From assembly GCF_012274275.1 (NCBI RefSeq), contig NZ_JAANZA010000002.1, positions 124,001 to 188,000 of the forward strand: a stretch of DNA of 64,000 nt. The letters run 5' to 3'. The notes under the pieces were generated by a model. That model searched no databases. It was not told where the DNA came from and worked only from the letters and a program-made list of their open reading frames with translations. Origin of the DNA: Cryobacterium sp. BB307 (lineage in GTDB: Bacteria > Actinomycetota > Actinomycetes > Actinomycetales > Microbacteriaceae). This document shows positions 34,731 to 44,196 of this stretch, piece by piece (position 1 is the first letter of the stretch; each line of letters opens with the position of its first letter). The position numbers were made by a program, and so were the translations under genes.

Positions 34731-35984
34731 TCAGGAGTCGAGCGAACTCGCCCGGATCGCCAGCCACAACTGCACCCGGTCCTCAGCGTTCGACATGGAC
34801 ATACCGGTCAGGTCTTCGACCTTCTGGATACGACTGCGCAGCGTGTGCCGGTGGATGCCGAGCTGCGACGACGAGGCTTCCCAACTGCCGTTCTCGGCCA
34901 GGAACACGCGCAGCGAATGCAGGAGGTCCCCGGATGCGTCGGCTGCGGTCAGCTCGTCCAGCGGACGCTTCAGGGCGTGCACCATGATCGGCGTCAGGTG
35001 CCTCAGCAGCATGTCGACAGAGTCCAGATCGGCGAACCTCACACACGGCTGATCGTCCGCGATCGCGAGTTCGACCGCCTGCTCCGCCTGCATCCGGCTG
35101 CCGGCAAGCTGCCCGAGTGCCGCGGGTTCGCCCACCCCGCAGCGAACCGGCACACCTTCCCGCGAAGCACGTTCGAGCCGTTCCGCCCACGCATTCAGCC
35201 ATGCCGGGTCGAGCACCACGATGACCGTCGATCCGTCGCTCGAGGCGAGATGCGGCAGCCGCAGCTCGTCAAGCCAGTCGAGCACCTTGGACTCGAGCAC
35301 AACACTTCGTGACCGCGAGCGGATCACCGCGACGGAGAACTCCGAGCCGACCAATCCCCAACGTGCGGCGACGCGCCGCGCGATGCCCTCGTCTCGCGCG
35401 AGCAGCACGTCGATGGCATCCGCCCTCGCGACCGGGTCGAGGCGCGCGCTGTGCTGCGGGCTGAACGTGAGGTCGAGCAACGCGGTGGCCTGAGTCGCGA
35501 GCTCGCGCACCAGACCGGGGGAGCCGAGCTTGTCCGAGATGACGAGCTGCGCCTTCGGGTCGAGTGGGTGCCCGACCGGGTACACACCGAGGTTGGTGAC
35601 CCGGATGCGTCGGGACAGCCGCAGCGCAGCGGCAACAGCATCGTCGTGGTGGATGCGCGAAGCGCCGACGCTCGCAATCGGCGTCCCGTACCGGTCGATC
35701 ACCACAGCCCACCCGTTGATGAGCTTCGAGAGGGTCGTGACGATGCCGGCGGTCTGACCAGTGCGCGCGGCGTGCGTCAGCGCGGTGATCCCGCGGACCA
35801 ACTGGCCGTCATAGCGGCCACCCCGCTGTTCGCGGGGTGCGGCATCCGAGGCCCGATCGCCAGCCGGATGGGGCGCGGGAACCTGATCAATGGAGCCGTT
35901 CTGCACCTGTTCGACGCTAACACGCTGACTTGTACGAAACGGTGCGCGGGCCCCCGTCAGCGCTCCCATTCGGCGGCTGTGCAC
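34731..35984 (-). CDS. PucR-family transcriptional regulator
   Basis: 417 residues in the longest form. A central GGDEF-like/CdaR region (about 170-330) contains 'AIDVLLARDEGIARRVAARW' and 'VRCGVGEPAALGQLAGSRMQ', and the C-terminal HTH_30 has 'FLAENGSWEASSSQLGIHRH' and 'TLRSRIQKVEDLTG'. PucR-type proteins activate catabolic genes for purines, amines or alcohols when their ligand is present. It is divergent from the alcohol dehydrogenase and APC permease genes, its likely targets. The start is uncertain: GTG at 35984, ATG at 35969 or GTG at 35906, the first 60 residues being low-complexity and polar. Confidence 0.85.
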   Translation of the reverse strand: MHSRRMGALTGARAPFRTSQRVSVEQVQNGSIDQVPAPHPAGDRASDAAPREQRGGRYDGQLVRGITALTHAARTGQTAGIVTTLSKLINGWAVVIDRYGTPIASVGASRIHHDDAVAAALRLSRRIRVTNLGVYPVGHPLDPKAQLVISDKLGSPGLVRELATQATALLDLTFSPQHSARLDPVARADAIDVLLARDEGIARRVAARWGLVGSEFSVAVIRSRSRSVVLESKVLDWLDELRLPHLASSDGSTVIVVLDPAWLNAWAERLERASREGVPVRCGVGEPAALGQLAGSRMQAEQAVELAIADDQPCVRFADLDSVDMLLRHLTPIMVHALKRPLDELTAADASGDLLHSLRVFLAENGSWEASSSQLGIHRHTLRSRIQKVEDLTGMSMSNAEDRVQLWLAIRASSLDS

Positions 35985-36067
35985 CCGATCGCGACCTTCC
36001 TAGGCTGACACGGACCGGCCGTGACCCTGTGGTTTGCGGCGCGTGTGCACAGGACAAAGGAGTGGTG

Positions 36068-37171
36068 ATGCAGGCAGTCGTATTCAACGGTGAGACCAAG
36101 AAGGTGGAGGTCGCCGACGTCGAACTCGCGGCGCCCGGCGCCGGTGAGGTGCGGGTCAAGATCGCCGCGGCCGGCGTCTGTCACTCTGATCTCCACGTCT
36201 ACCGCAATGAGTGGGATGTTCCCGTCCCGGTCGTCATGGGCCATGAGGGAAGCGGAATCATCACCGAGGTCGGCCCGGGCGTCACCAACCTCGCGGTCGG
36301 CGATCACGTCGTGCTGTCTTGGGTCGCGCCGTGCCACGAATGTCGGTACTGCCTGGCTGGGCACGAGGCCCGCTGCCAGGTGGCCGCGACGATCGTCGCA
36401 CCCGGCGGCGTGCTGCAGGATGGCACATCGCGGCTCAGCCGAGACGGTGAGCGCATCCACCACTACCTCGGCGTCTCATCGTTCGCCCAGGAGGCCGTCG
36501 TTCCCGCGAGCGGCGCCATCCGGGTGCGCGAGGACGCGCCACTCGACGTCATCGCGCTCGTCGGCTGTGCTGTCGCAACCGGCGTCGGCGCTGTCACCAA
36601 CACCGCTCAGGTCGAGCCGGGCTCGATCGTGGCGGTGATCGGATGCGGCGGGGTCGGCCTGTCCGTCATCCAGGGCGCCCGCCTCGCCGGCGCAGAGCGC
36701 ATCATTGCCATCGACATCCAGGCCGACAAGACGGCACTCGCCATGCGCCTCGGCGCGACGGACGAGATCGACGCGTCCAAGGTCGATGCGGTCGAGGCGC
36801 TGCGCGCGCTGATCCCGGACGGCGTCGACTACGCGTTCGACGCGATCGGACGCACCCAGACCACCGAGCAGGCGATCCAGATGCTCGGACTCGGCGGCGC
36901 CGCGGTCGTCGTCGGCCTTCCGCCCACCGGCTCGAAGGCATACTTCGACCCGCTTGTGCTCGGCGAGTCCGACCAGCGCATCCTCGGCTCGAACTACGGG
37001 AGCGTGCGCCCGGCGGTCGACATCCCCGCGCTCGTCGACCGCTACATGGAGGGCGACCTCAAGCTCGACGAGCTGGTCACCGCCCGCCGACCGCTCGATG
37101 AGGCCGGCGCCGCGCTGGACGCGCTCAACGACGGTTCGGCGCTCCGCACGCTTCTGATCCCTGCGTCCTGA
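36068..37171 (+). CDS. Zn-dependent alcohol dehydrogenase (class III-like)
   Basis: 367 residues. Catalytic zinc ligands Cys38 and His59-Glu60 (GHEG), structural zinc Cys89, Cys92, Cys95 and Cys103 (CHECRYC...C), and the NAD-binding loop IGCGGVGLS. The pattern is that of NDMA-dependent or mycothiol-linked class III-like dehydrogenases of actinobacteria. It would oxidise an alcohol or thiol adduct to an aldehyde level. AAAGGAG precedes the ATG at 36068; the longer frame from 35930 lacks support. The APC permease follows after 27 nt, and a PucR regulator is divergent, so it looks like a substrate-induced alcohol or amino-alcohol module. Confidence 0.9.
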   Translation: MQAVVFNGETKKVEVADVELAAPGAGEVRVKIAAAGVCHSDLHVYRNEWDVPVPVVMGHEGSGIITEVGPGVTNLAVGDHVVLSWVAPCHECRYCLAGHEARCQVAATIVAPGGVLQDGTSRLSRDGERIHHYLGVSSFAQEAVVPASGAIRVREDAPLDVIALVGCAVATGVGAVTNTAQVEPGSIVAVIGCGGVGLSVIQGARLAGAERIIAIDIQADKTALAMRLGATDEIDASKVDAVEALRALIPDGVDYAFDAIGRTQTTEQAIQMLGLGGAAVVVGLPPTGSKAYFDPLVLGESDQRILGSNYGSVRPAVDIPALVDRYMEGDLKLDELVTARRPLDEAGAALDALNDGSALRTLLIPAS

Positions 37172-37198
37172 ACTACCCCAACCACCTAAGGAGACACA

Positions 37199-38641
37199 TT
37201 GAGCAGCGACGTCGCCGCCTCCAAGCAACCAACATCCACAGACCCCGGCCTCCGGAGGGGGGTGATGGGCAGCGCTGAACTGTTCGCGCAGGCAATCGCG
37301 AGCATCGCGCCGAGCGCGGTCATCGCGTTCACCGCCGCATCCATCTTCCTGTCGGCAGGCAACTCCACCTGGTTCTCGTTCGTGCTCGCCACGATCGTGA
37401 TCCTCGCGGTCGGCTACCTCATCTCGCAGTTCGCCAAGCGGCGCGCCTCGGCGGGGTCGCTGTACAACTACGCTGCGGTCGGGCTAGGGCCGTTCGGCGC
37501 CTACCTGACCGGCGTGACCCTGCTCATCGGATGCTTCGGCATCGCCTCCGGTTCGCTGAGCGGCGCGACCACCTACATGATCACCGTGCTGAACCAGCTG
37601 GGCCTGCCGATCTCCGGCACCCTGGCGAGCGTGGTCGTGACCATCGTGCTCGGGTCGCTTGCGATCCTGTTCACGATCCGCGGCATCCGGCTCTCCGCCC
37701 GCGTCTCGCTCGTGCTCGAGCTCGTGTCGGTCGCGATCATCCTGATCGTGCTCGTCCTCGCCATCGTGCACCTCGGCCCGGCGGCCATAGACCCTGCGCA
37801 GCTGAGCCTCGAAGGCTTCGAGTTCTCCGGCGTCGCGTTCGGCATGACCCTCGGCATCCTGGGCTTCGTCGGATTCTCCAGCGCCGACTCGCTCGGACGT
37901 GAGGCGAAGAACCCGTACCGCGCCATCCCGCGCGCCATCATGTTCAGCGCCCTGCTCGTCGGCGTCCTCTACGTGTTCGCCGCATACACGCAGGTCGCCC
38001 TGCTCGGCGACGATCTGGCGACCTCGGCGAGCCCGCTCGACGACATGGCCACCATGGTCGGGCTGCCCGTCTGGTTCAACCCGATCCTGAACTTCGGTGT
38101 TGCGGCATCCTTCTTCGCCGTGGTCGTCGCACCGCTCAACGTGATCGGCCGCATCGTCTACGTCATGGGCAAGGAAGGCGTCGCGCCGGCGTACCTCGGC
38201 CAGACGCACCCGACGCAGCTGACCCCGCACCGCGTGCTGCTCACCATCGGCCCTGCGGTGATCGCGCTCACCTCGATCCTGTACATCATGGGCGTGAACG
38301 GCATGGACATCGTGGTGTGGGTCGACACGTTCGGCACCTACGGCTACATGGTCGCCTACGCGACGGTCGCGATCGCCGCGGTGCTGTTCCTGCGCCGGAT
38401 CGGCGTGAAGAACTGGCTCGTGCTGCCGACGGCGATCCTCGCAGTGGGTGCGATGCTCTACGTGTTCTACACGAACGTCTACCCGGTGCCCGCCTACCCG
38501 TTCAACCTGATCTTCTGGTTGTTCGCCGGGGTGCTCGCGGTTGCGATCGCCTGGTACCTGTTCCTGAAGGCAAGGCGCCCGCAGGTGATCAACGCGATCG
38601 GCTCCACCGAGACCGACGTGCTGGAGGGCATCAGCGGCTGA
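37199..38641 (+). CDS. APC-family amino acid/amine permease
   Basis: 480 residues, 12 membrane helices. Helix 1 begins after 'RRGVMGSAELFAQAIASIAP' and the motif 'GSLYNYAAVGLGPFGAYLTG' in helix 3 is typical of APC permeases, as is 'GFVGFSSADSLGREAKNPYR' after helix 6 (consensus F-x-G-F-E/D...A-x-E-x-x-x-P). The TTG start is supported by AAGGAG 7 nt before it. It probably imports an amino acid, amine or amino-alcohol for the upstream dehydrogenase. Two hairpins follow. Confidence 0.88.
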   Translation: MSSDVAASKQPTSTDPGLRRGVMGSAELFAQAIASIAPSAVIAFTAASIFLSAGNSTWFSFVLATIVILAVGYLISQFAKRRASAGSLYNYAAVGLGPFGAYLTGVTLLIGCFGIASGSLSGATTYMITVLNQLGLPISGTLASVVVTIVLGSLAILFTIRGIRLSARVSLVLELVSVAIILIVLVLAIVHLGPAAIDPAQLSLEGFEFSGVAFGMTLGILGFVGFSSADSLGREAKNPYRAIPRAIMFSALLVGVLYVFAAYTQVALLGDDLATSASPLDDMATMVGLPVWFNPILNFGVAASFFAVVVAPLNVIGRIVYVMGKEGVAPAYLGQTHPTQLTPHRVLLTIGPAVIALTSILYIMGVNGMDIVVWVDTFGTYGYMVAYATVAIAAVLFLRRIGVKNWLVLPTAILAVGAMLYVFYTNVYPVPAYPFNLIFWLFAGVLAVAIAWYLFLKARRPQVINAIGSTETDVLEGISG

Positions 38642-38653
38642 CCCTTCTGCCCC

Positions 38654-38692
38654 ACACGGACGCGCCCGGCACCCGCCGTGGCGCGTCCGTGT
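38654..38692 (+). terminator. Terminator hairpin after the APC permease gene
   Basis: acacggacgcgcc (38654-38666) pairs perfectly over 13 bp with ggcgcgtccgtgt (38680-38692); the loop contains a further cggc/gccg pair. It lies 13 nt after the stop. Confidence 0.75.
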
Positions 38693-38699
38693 CTGTGTA

Positions 38700-38759
38700 G
38701 GCAGAGCTTTGTGTCACAAGCAAGGGAACGATCGCTTGCTTTTGGCACAAACGTCTGCC
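38700..38759. terminator. Long imperfect hairpin, probable bidirectional terminator
   Basis: Arms 38700-38724 (starting ggcagagctttgtg) and 38735-38759 (ending cacaaacgtctgcc) pair over most of 25 positions with a few mismatches and a 10-nt loop. It sits midway between convergent genes: the APC permease and the methyltransferase, 6 nt from the latter's stop. Confidence 0.7.
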
Positions 38760-38765
38760 GAAGGG

Positions 38766-39602
38766 TCAGCGCTTGCGCGCGGTGACCAGCAGGTACTCCC
38801 ACTCCATCGTGCTGCCGTCGTCGTCGAGGCCACCCCGGCGAGCGAGTTCGACCAGCTGGCGGTCGAGCTCGGCCTCCCGCTCCGGGTCGTCCGCCAGGTT
38901 CTTGTACGCGGCGATCGTGGGGCCGTAGTGGGACTTGAAGTAGTCCCTGAACTCTTCTGCGCGCGAGAAGTGCTCGATCCTGACCTTCTGCCTGCGCATA
39001 TCGAGGTCGGTCAGCCGATCTCCGAACAGCTCCCGGATGTGATCCTCGCTTCCCCACAGCGGCCCCGGCGAAGCGCCGGGCGGGGGAGGCGGCGCGAACG
39101 GCTTCATGGTGGCGAAGAGCTGGCCGATGTAGCCCTCCGGCGTCCAGTTGATCAGGCCGAGGGTGCCGCCTGGCTTCAGCACGCGGAGCGCTTCGTCCGC
39201 GGTCACCTGATGGTGCGGAGCGAACATCACGCCAACGCACGACAGCACCGTGTCGAACTCGCCATCCGCGAACGGGAGGGCCTCCGCGTCCGCCTCCCGC
39301 CACTCAAGTGTCGCCCCTCGCTCATTGGCCTGACGCTCGCCCGCCTGCAGGAGCTCCGGTGTGAGGTCGCTCGCCACCACATCCGCCCCGGCGAGCGCGG
39401 CAGGGATCGCGACATTGCCTGATCCAGCCGCGATATCGAGCAAGCGGTCGCCGGGCTTCACTCCCGCTGCCTCAACCAGCACCGGTCCGAGGCTCGCGAT
39501 GAGGTCGGATGCGAGGGTCGCGTAGTCGCCGAACGCCCACATCGCCCGATGCTTGGCCTTGAGCGCCCGGTCGGCGTCGGTTTGGGTTTCTTCGCTGGTC
39601 AC
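38766..39602 (-). CDS. Class I SAM-dependent methyltransferase
   Basis: 278 residues. Motif I 'LLDIAAGSGNVAIPAALAGA' with the acidic/Gly-rich SAM loop, motif II 'VVASDLTPELLQAG' (adenine ribose Asp), and 'READAEALPFADGEFDTVLS' as motif III/IV. The C-terminal half is helical and includes a Pro/Gly loop (APPPPPGASPG). The family covers UbiE/COQ5-type and small-molecule methyltransferases; the substrate is not clear. I start at GTG 39602, 9 nt after AAAGG on the minus strand, rather than at the ATG (39611) that follows that site with no gap. Confidence 0.87.
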   Translation of the reverse strand: MTSEETQTDADRALKAKHRAMWAFGDYATLASDLIASLGPVLVEAAGVKPGDRLLDIAAGSGNVAIPAALAGADVVASDLTPELLQAGERQANERGATLEWREADAEALPFADGEFDTVLSCVGVMFAPHHQVTADEALRVLKPGGTLGLINWTPEGYIGQLFATMKPFAPPPPPGASPGPLWGSEDHIRELFGDRLTDLDMRRQKVRIEHFSRAEEFRDYFKSHYGPTIAAYKNLADDPEREAELDRQLVELARRGGLDDDGSTMEWEYLLVTARKR

Positions 39603-39715
39603 GATGCACATCCTTTCGTCGTGTCGGGGAGCTGACACGACGGTCGGGATCGATCGTCCCCGACAGGACGATTGTGCGCTCCCATCGGCCCACTGTCGAG
39701 ACCCGTGCGGGAGAC

Positions 39716-40513
39716 TCAGATGATCGGCACGCCGCGCCGAATGCGCCGCCTGGCGTCCCACAGCATCAGGTTGTACGGGAAGCGGCGCAGCACGCCAGGA
39801 GTCACCCGGTTGAGGGAAGCCGTGAGGCGCAGCCAGCGGTCGAAGCGTGCCTGCTGGCGCTTTGTCCACGGCAAGCCGAGCTCGCGGCGGAACTCCTCTG
39901 GCAGGAAACCCAGGGTGAGGAACCGGTTCGCCGGGCCGAACAGCGCGGCGAGCGGGCGGGGGAGGAACCGCAACTCGGCGAGCCGCTGCAGGTAGTCGCG
40001 CGTCAGATCGTCCATACGAATCTCCCGGATGCTCCGGTGCCAGTACTCGTCGAAGGCGCGCAGACTCTCCGGCCACAGGTCTTCTGGCATCTGCAGCGTC
40101 GTGCCGAAGGCAGCCGCCCGACGGTAGAAGTCTTCCGCGTCAGCGTCGTCCATCGGGCCGTGCAGACGGATCATCACGTCCCGCACACCCCAGTAGATGC
40201 AGGCTGCCACCCAGAGTTGCAGCTCTTGATCGAAAGCGGAGTACGGCACCGGCGCATCCGGGTCAGAACGCACCTGCGCGTGCACCCGACTGATCTGATG
40301 GCGCAGTTCGCGCTTCTCCGCATCCGTGCCCCCGGATGCGACTGCCAGGTAGGTGAACGTCGTGCGGGCGCGCTTGAGCGGATGCCGGTCGAGACGCCCG
40401 CCGTCGACCCGGCTCTCGACGACCCCACGCCCTATCGGCAGCATGGATAGCTGCATGATGACGTTGGCGCCGCCCGCGGCGAGGCCGATGCCGTCGCTCA
40501 GGATGCCGTTCAC
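39716..40513 (-). CDS. Oxygenase MpaB-family protein (DUF2236)
   Basis: 265 residues of the MpaB/latex-clearing-protein-like fold: 'DGIGLAAGGANVIMQLSMLP' opens the domain, followed by 'RTTFTYLAVASGGTDAEKRE', 'HAQVRSDPDAPVPYSAFDQE' and 'LQLWVAACIYWGVRDV'. In this superfamily His residues of the helical core bind heme b, and rubber oxygenase is the best-known member; activity of the stand-alone actinobacterial copies is mostly unknown. I place the start at GTG 40513 because the conserved domain begins there; the longer frame up to 40585 adds only a basic stretch. Confidence 0.78.
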   Translation of the reverse strand: MNGILSDGIGLAAGGANVIMQLSMLPIGRGVVESRVDGGRLDRHPLKRARTTFTYLAVASGGTDAEKRELRHQISRVHAQVRSDPDAPVPYSAFDQELQLWVAACIYWGVRDVMIRLHGPMDDADAEDFYRRAAAFGTTLQMPEDLWPESLRAFDEYWHRSIREIRMDDLTRDYLQRLAELRFLPRPLAALFGPANRFLTLGFLPEEFRRELGLPWTKRQQARFDRWLRLTASLNRVTPGVLRRFPYNLMLWDARRRIRRGVPII

Positions 40514-40613
40514 CCCTCCATTCTGCGGCTCAAATGCGTGAACGCTGAGACGGTTCCGGTGTTTTCGGCGTAGCATCCGGCGCAAATCGCTACGTCCGCT
40601 ACGGAGGTGCCGG

Positions 40614-42110
40614 ATGTCCCACAGCCAGCCTCAGCCGGGTCAGCCCGTCCAGTCGTCAGGCGCCGCGGGATTCATCGTCCTCCTGGTGATCGGCATCGTG
40701 TTCAGCCTGATTGGTGCCGGGCTGCTCAGCTCGGGCATCTGGTCAGGCGTCATTGCCGCCAAGCAGAACGACCAGGGCTACTTCATCACCGGTCCCGACA
40801 CCATCACGAGCTCGACCTACGCGCTGACATCGCCGCGGAGCACCGGGTTCACCGACCGGGACACGAGCACCGTGCTGCCGTTCGACATCGCAACCGCGCG
40901 GCTATCGGTCGAATCGACGGGCGATGAGGACATCTTCGTGGGGGTCGGCCCGAGCGGCGAGGTGGCACGCTACCTCGATGACGTCGCGCACACCGAGGTC
41001 GATGTCGGCAACGGCCGCTTCAGGGTGAGCAGCAATGACGTTCCCGGTGAACGCGAACCGGGTCGGCCCAGCGCTGAGGACTTCTGGATCGAGTCGGCAA
41101 CCGGCTCGGGCCCCCAGGAGATCGTCTGGCCGGTGCAAACCGGCAACTGGTCGGTCGTGATCATGAACGCCGATGCGAGCCGCGACGTCTCAGTGGAAAT
41201 CGAGGCGGGCATCCGCAGCGACCTGCTCGCGCCGATCGCACTCGGCCTGATTCTGGCCGGGTTGGGGATGCTGGTAATCGGCATTCCGCTGACCGCCATC
41301 GGAGCGATGGGGCTGGGTCGACGCCTTCCGGGCGACGGATACCCGGCGCCCACCGTGGCCTCCGTCACGCCTGTCCCGGAGGAGGAGCGCCGTCCGTACC
41401 CGGCACAGCTCACCGGTGTGCTGGATCCCGGGCTATCGCGCTGGCTGTGGCTCGTCAAATGGCTGCTCGCCATCCCGCACTTCATCATCCTTGCCGGTCT
41501 GTGGATGGCCTTCGTGATCACGACAGTCATCGCCTTCTTCGCGATCCTGTTCACCGGCCGCTACCCAAGGTCGCTGTTCAACTTCAACGTCGGCGTGCTT
41601 CGCTGGAACTGGCGGGTCAGCTTCTACTCCTACTCCGCGCTGGCGACCGACCGCTACCCACCGTTCACCCTCGCGCGCACCGACTACCCCGCGGACTTCT
41701 CGGTCGACTACCCCGAGAAGCTCAGTCACGGACTCGTCCTCGTCAAGTGGTGGCTGCTGGCGATACCGCACTACCTGGTTGTCGCGGCGCTCGTCGGTGG
41801 CGCCGGCTGGTGGACCGGCTGGTGGGGGTGGCGCTGGGGCTGGGAGCGCTGGGACGGACCCAACCCGGCCGGTGGCATCTCCCTTCTGACGGTGCTGGTG
41901 CTGATCGCTGCCGTGATCCTGCTGTTCACGAACCGCTACCGGGTCGCTCTGTTCGACTTCATCATGGGCATCAATCGCTGGCTGTACCGGGTCACCACCT
42001 ACGCTGCGCTGATGCGCGATGAGTACCCGCCGTTCCGGCTGGACACCGGGCCCGCCGAGCCGGAGCAGGTCGCAGCCCCGGCCAGCGCGCCACCTCCCGT
42101 GATCGGCTAG
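40614..42110 (+). CDS. DUF4389-domain membrane protein
   Basis: 498 residues. Helix 1 (about 20-48) is followed by an extracytoplasmic beta domain (about 60-200), then a second helix (about 205-235) and four more between about 283 and 470. Two DUF4389 units are visible, each with the pattern 'LLAIPHFIILAGL' / 'LLAIPHYLVVAAL', 'FTGRYPRSLFNFNVGVLRWN' / 'FTNRYRVALFDFIMGINRWL' and 'YPPFTL'/'YPPFRL'. The role of the domain is not known. GGAGGTG precedes the ATG. Its TAG stop overlaps the convergent glycosyltransferase stop in CTAG. Confidence 0.85.
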   Translation: MSHSQPQPGQPVQSSGAAGFIVLLVIGIVFSLIGAGLLSSGIWSGVIAAKQNDQGYFITGPDTITSSTYALTSPRSTGFTDRDTSTVLPFDIATARLSVESTGDEDIFVGVGPSGEVARYLDDVAHTEVDVGNGRFRVSSNDVPGEREPGRPSAEDFWIESATGSGPQEIVWPVQTGNWSVVIMNADASRDVSVEIEAGIRSDLLAPIALGLILAGLGMLVIGIPLTAIGAMGLGRRLPGDGYPAPTVASVTPVPEEERRPYPAQLTGVLDPGLSRWLWLVKWLLAIPHFIILAGLWMAFVITTVIAFFAILFTGRYPRSLFNFNVGVLRWNWRVSFYSYSALATDRYPPFTLARTDYPADFSVDYPEKLSHGLVLVKWWLLAIPHYLVVAALVGGAGWWTGWWGWRWGWERWDGPNPAGGISLLTVLVLIAAVILLFTNRYRVALFDFIMGINRWLYRVTTYAALMRDEYPPFRLDTGPAEPEQVAAPASAPPPVIG

Positions 42111-43867
42111 CTCTGCCCGCCCGCGGATGCGCGGCGCACGCTCGCGCCGGATCGCACCAGTGCGCTCGGTTCAAGCGACTCGAGCTCACCGAGCCAGCCG
42201 ATCCGATCCGGGCTGAATACCGCGGTGGCGGTGTACCGTCCGGCAAGCAGCCAGTGCGAGCGCAACTCGGCGGGTGCCCGCAGCTCGGCAAGCGGCTGGC
42301 TGCCGGCGAGGGCGATGGTGACTTCGTCTGGTGTGACGCGCGCGGGGTCCAGCTTCAAGGTGACCGACACCCGCACGCTGCCATCGTCGTCTTTGGACAG
42401 CCGACAATCGCCCGCCACCAACGTGAACCGTCTGCCGCCCACCTGCTTGCGCGCCACGGCGGCGTCCAGTTCGGCCGCCCACCGCCGCGTGATCGCCTCG
42501 TCGGTGAACTGAAGGGCAGTCGATCGGGCCGCGTCGCGCATCCGCTCCCGGTCCGGTTCCGGCATCGCAATGAGCTGTGTGACGCATCCGGCAACCGCGT
42601 CGATGTCGCCCGCCGGTACCAGAAAGCCGTTCACGCCGTGTCGGATGATGTCGCTCGGACCGTAGGGGATGTCGTACGCGATCGGAATGCATTCGGCCGC
42701 CATTCCCTCCTGCAGCACCAGCGGAAACCCCTCGAACTCGCTGGTGAGGAGCAGGAAGGATGCGGACTGGAAGTGCCGGCGCGCATCCGGCTCGAAGCCG
42801 CGCAGGTGGATACGGTCTGCCGCCCCCAGCTCTGCGATGAGCCGCGCGAGACGCGCGCGTTGCGTTCCAGCGCCATAGATGTCGAGTGTCGCACGGGCAC
42901 CAACCGCAGCGACCGCGCGAATGGCGTGGTCGATTCGCTTTCGCGAGTCCAGCGTGGCGAGCATGATGCCGCGGGACGGATCGCGGTCAGGAACCCCGGT
43001 CAGGTCGGGCATCGACACGGCGTTCGGGATCGTGACGAGGTTATCGGTCGGCCCTAACAGCACCTCGATGTCCTCCCGCTGCCGGTGCGTCAGGGCGACG
43101 ACGGCGTCGAAGTCGTGGAGGTTGGTCAGGACCTCCGCGCGACTTGGCCGCAGCGGCCCGAATGGGCGCTCGGCCGTCGCGAGGTGCGAGTTGTGGATGA
43201 CGTGCACTGTGGTGACGTTCGGGCGGTTGTAGGTGCGCGCGAACCGGGCGACGATCTTGCTGTCGACAATCGCAATCGCGGGCTCGTCGCCGATGAGGTG
43301 GTCGAGCCAGGCCGCGTACAGCTGCCAGATCCGCCGCCAGATCCGCACCGGATTGCCCTCGCGGTCGAACAGCACGATCTGGCGTCCGCCGACAGTGCCA
43401 CGCACCTTGCGGTCGCGCAGGTCGATGGCCAGCAGGGTCCCGTCGCGCCGGTAGTGGTCGACTTGCAGTTCCGTTGTGCCGTCGGCGGCCATCCTGGTCT
43501 CGGTCTGGCGCGTCAGCAGGCGGTGGATTGTTCCCCGTGGCAGTCGTTCCGGCACAGTCAGTTCGGGCGCGGTCGCCGTGGTGGGGAAGTCATCGAAGTT
43601 CTCGAGCGACTCCAGGTAGTCCCACAGATTGACGATCCGGATGCCCGGGATGAGCGTTCCGCGTTTCGTCTCCCGTGTGATCACCGCGTCGTAGTCGCGG
43701 CCGTAGTCGAAGGTGAGCACGTCAACACTGGCTCCTGCCAAGCTGACAAACGCGCGTGATCGGCGGAGGAGTGCGCCGGTCATGCCGCCGTAGGTGCGCG
43801 GGATCGACCAGGTGAGGGCGAGTTGCCTCCCCGGGGGGAGGGTGATGCTCCCGGCCGGCTCAGGCAC
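42107..43867 (-). CDS. GT4-type glycosyltransferase (poly-glycerol-phosphate glucosyltransferase-like)
   Basis: 586 residues. It has a long N-terminal beta-rich region (about 80-210) typical of TagE/GtfA-type enzymes, then a GT-B fold whose C-terminal half has 'DLTGVPDRDPSRGIMLATLD', 'GAADRIHLRGFEPDARRHFQ' and the donor-binding acidic motif 'LLTSEFEGFPLVLQEGMAAE' (E-x7-E). About 115 residues of beta-rich tail follow. It should transfer a sugar from a nucleotide donor to a cell-wall polymer such as teichoic-acid-like chains or to a protein. The GTG start overlaps the stop of the small membrane protein gene upstream by 8 bp. Confidence 0.85.
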   Translation of the reverse strand: MPEPAGSITLPPGRQLALTWSIPRTYGGMTGALLRRSRAFVSLAGASVDVLTFDYGRDYDAVITRETKRGTLIPGIRIVNLWDYLESLENFDDFPTTATAPELTVPERLPRGTIHRLLTRQTETRMAADGTTELQVDHYRRDGTLLAIDLRDRKVRGTVGGRQIVLFDREGNPVRIWRRIWQLYAAWLDHLIGDEPAIAIVDSKIVARFARTYNRPNVTTVHVIHNSHLATAERPFGPLRPSRAEVLTNLHDFDAVVALTHRQREDIEVLLGPTDNLVTIPNAVSMPDLTGVPDRDPSRGIMLATLDSRKRIDHAIRAVAAVGARATLDIYGAGTQRARLARLIAELGAADRIHLRGFEPDARRHFQSASFLLLTSEFEGFPLVLQEGMAAECIPIAYDIPYGPSDIIRHGVNGFLVPAGDIDAVAGCVTQLIAMPEPDRERMRDAARSTALQFTDEAITRRWAAELDAAVARKQVGGRRFTLVAGDCRLSKDDDGSVRVSVTLKLDPARVTPDEVTIALAGSQPLAELRAPAELRSHWLLAGRYTATAVFSPDRIGWLGELESLEPSALVRSGASVRRASAGGQS

Positions 43868-44099
43868 GGTTCTTCTTGAGCAATCCGGTGATGATCCCCA
43901 CTATGCCAGCCCCGAACATGATGGCACCGATGATCAGCAGGCTCGCACGCAGGGCACCTTCGCCGATGCCCTCTGTGCCAGTCAAGCCGACGATGAAGCC
44001 GATCGCGGCGCAGATGGCGCCAAGCACCGCGAGCACGATTCCCACAATCAGCCACACATTGCGGTTGCGGGGCGTCGAAACGGTCTCCCTGCTGGTCAT
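43860..44099 (-). CDS. Small two-helix membrane protein (79 aa)
   Basis: A short protein with two hydrophobic helices: 'VWLIVGIVLAVLGAICAAIG' (about 15-36) and 'LIIGAIMFGAGIVGIITGLL' (about 54-74), joined by a Gly/Glu loop and ending in KKNRA. Its start has GAGGGAGG a few nucleotides upstream. The next gene begins inside its last codons, so it probably functions with the glycosyltransferase. Function unknown. Confidence 0.65.
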   Translation of the reverse strand: MTSRETVSTPRNRNVWLIVGIVLAVLGAICAAIGFIVGLTGTEGIGEGALRASLLIIGAIMFGAGIVGIITGLLKKNRA

Positions 44100-44196
44100 G
44101 ATTCCTCCCTCGCTTTCGCGTCAGACTAGGTCGGCCAGGCAGCCAGCGACGGAATTGGAGGGAAAGTTACAGCCGCCTTGGCGTTGGCTCGTGTGC

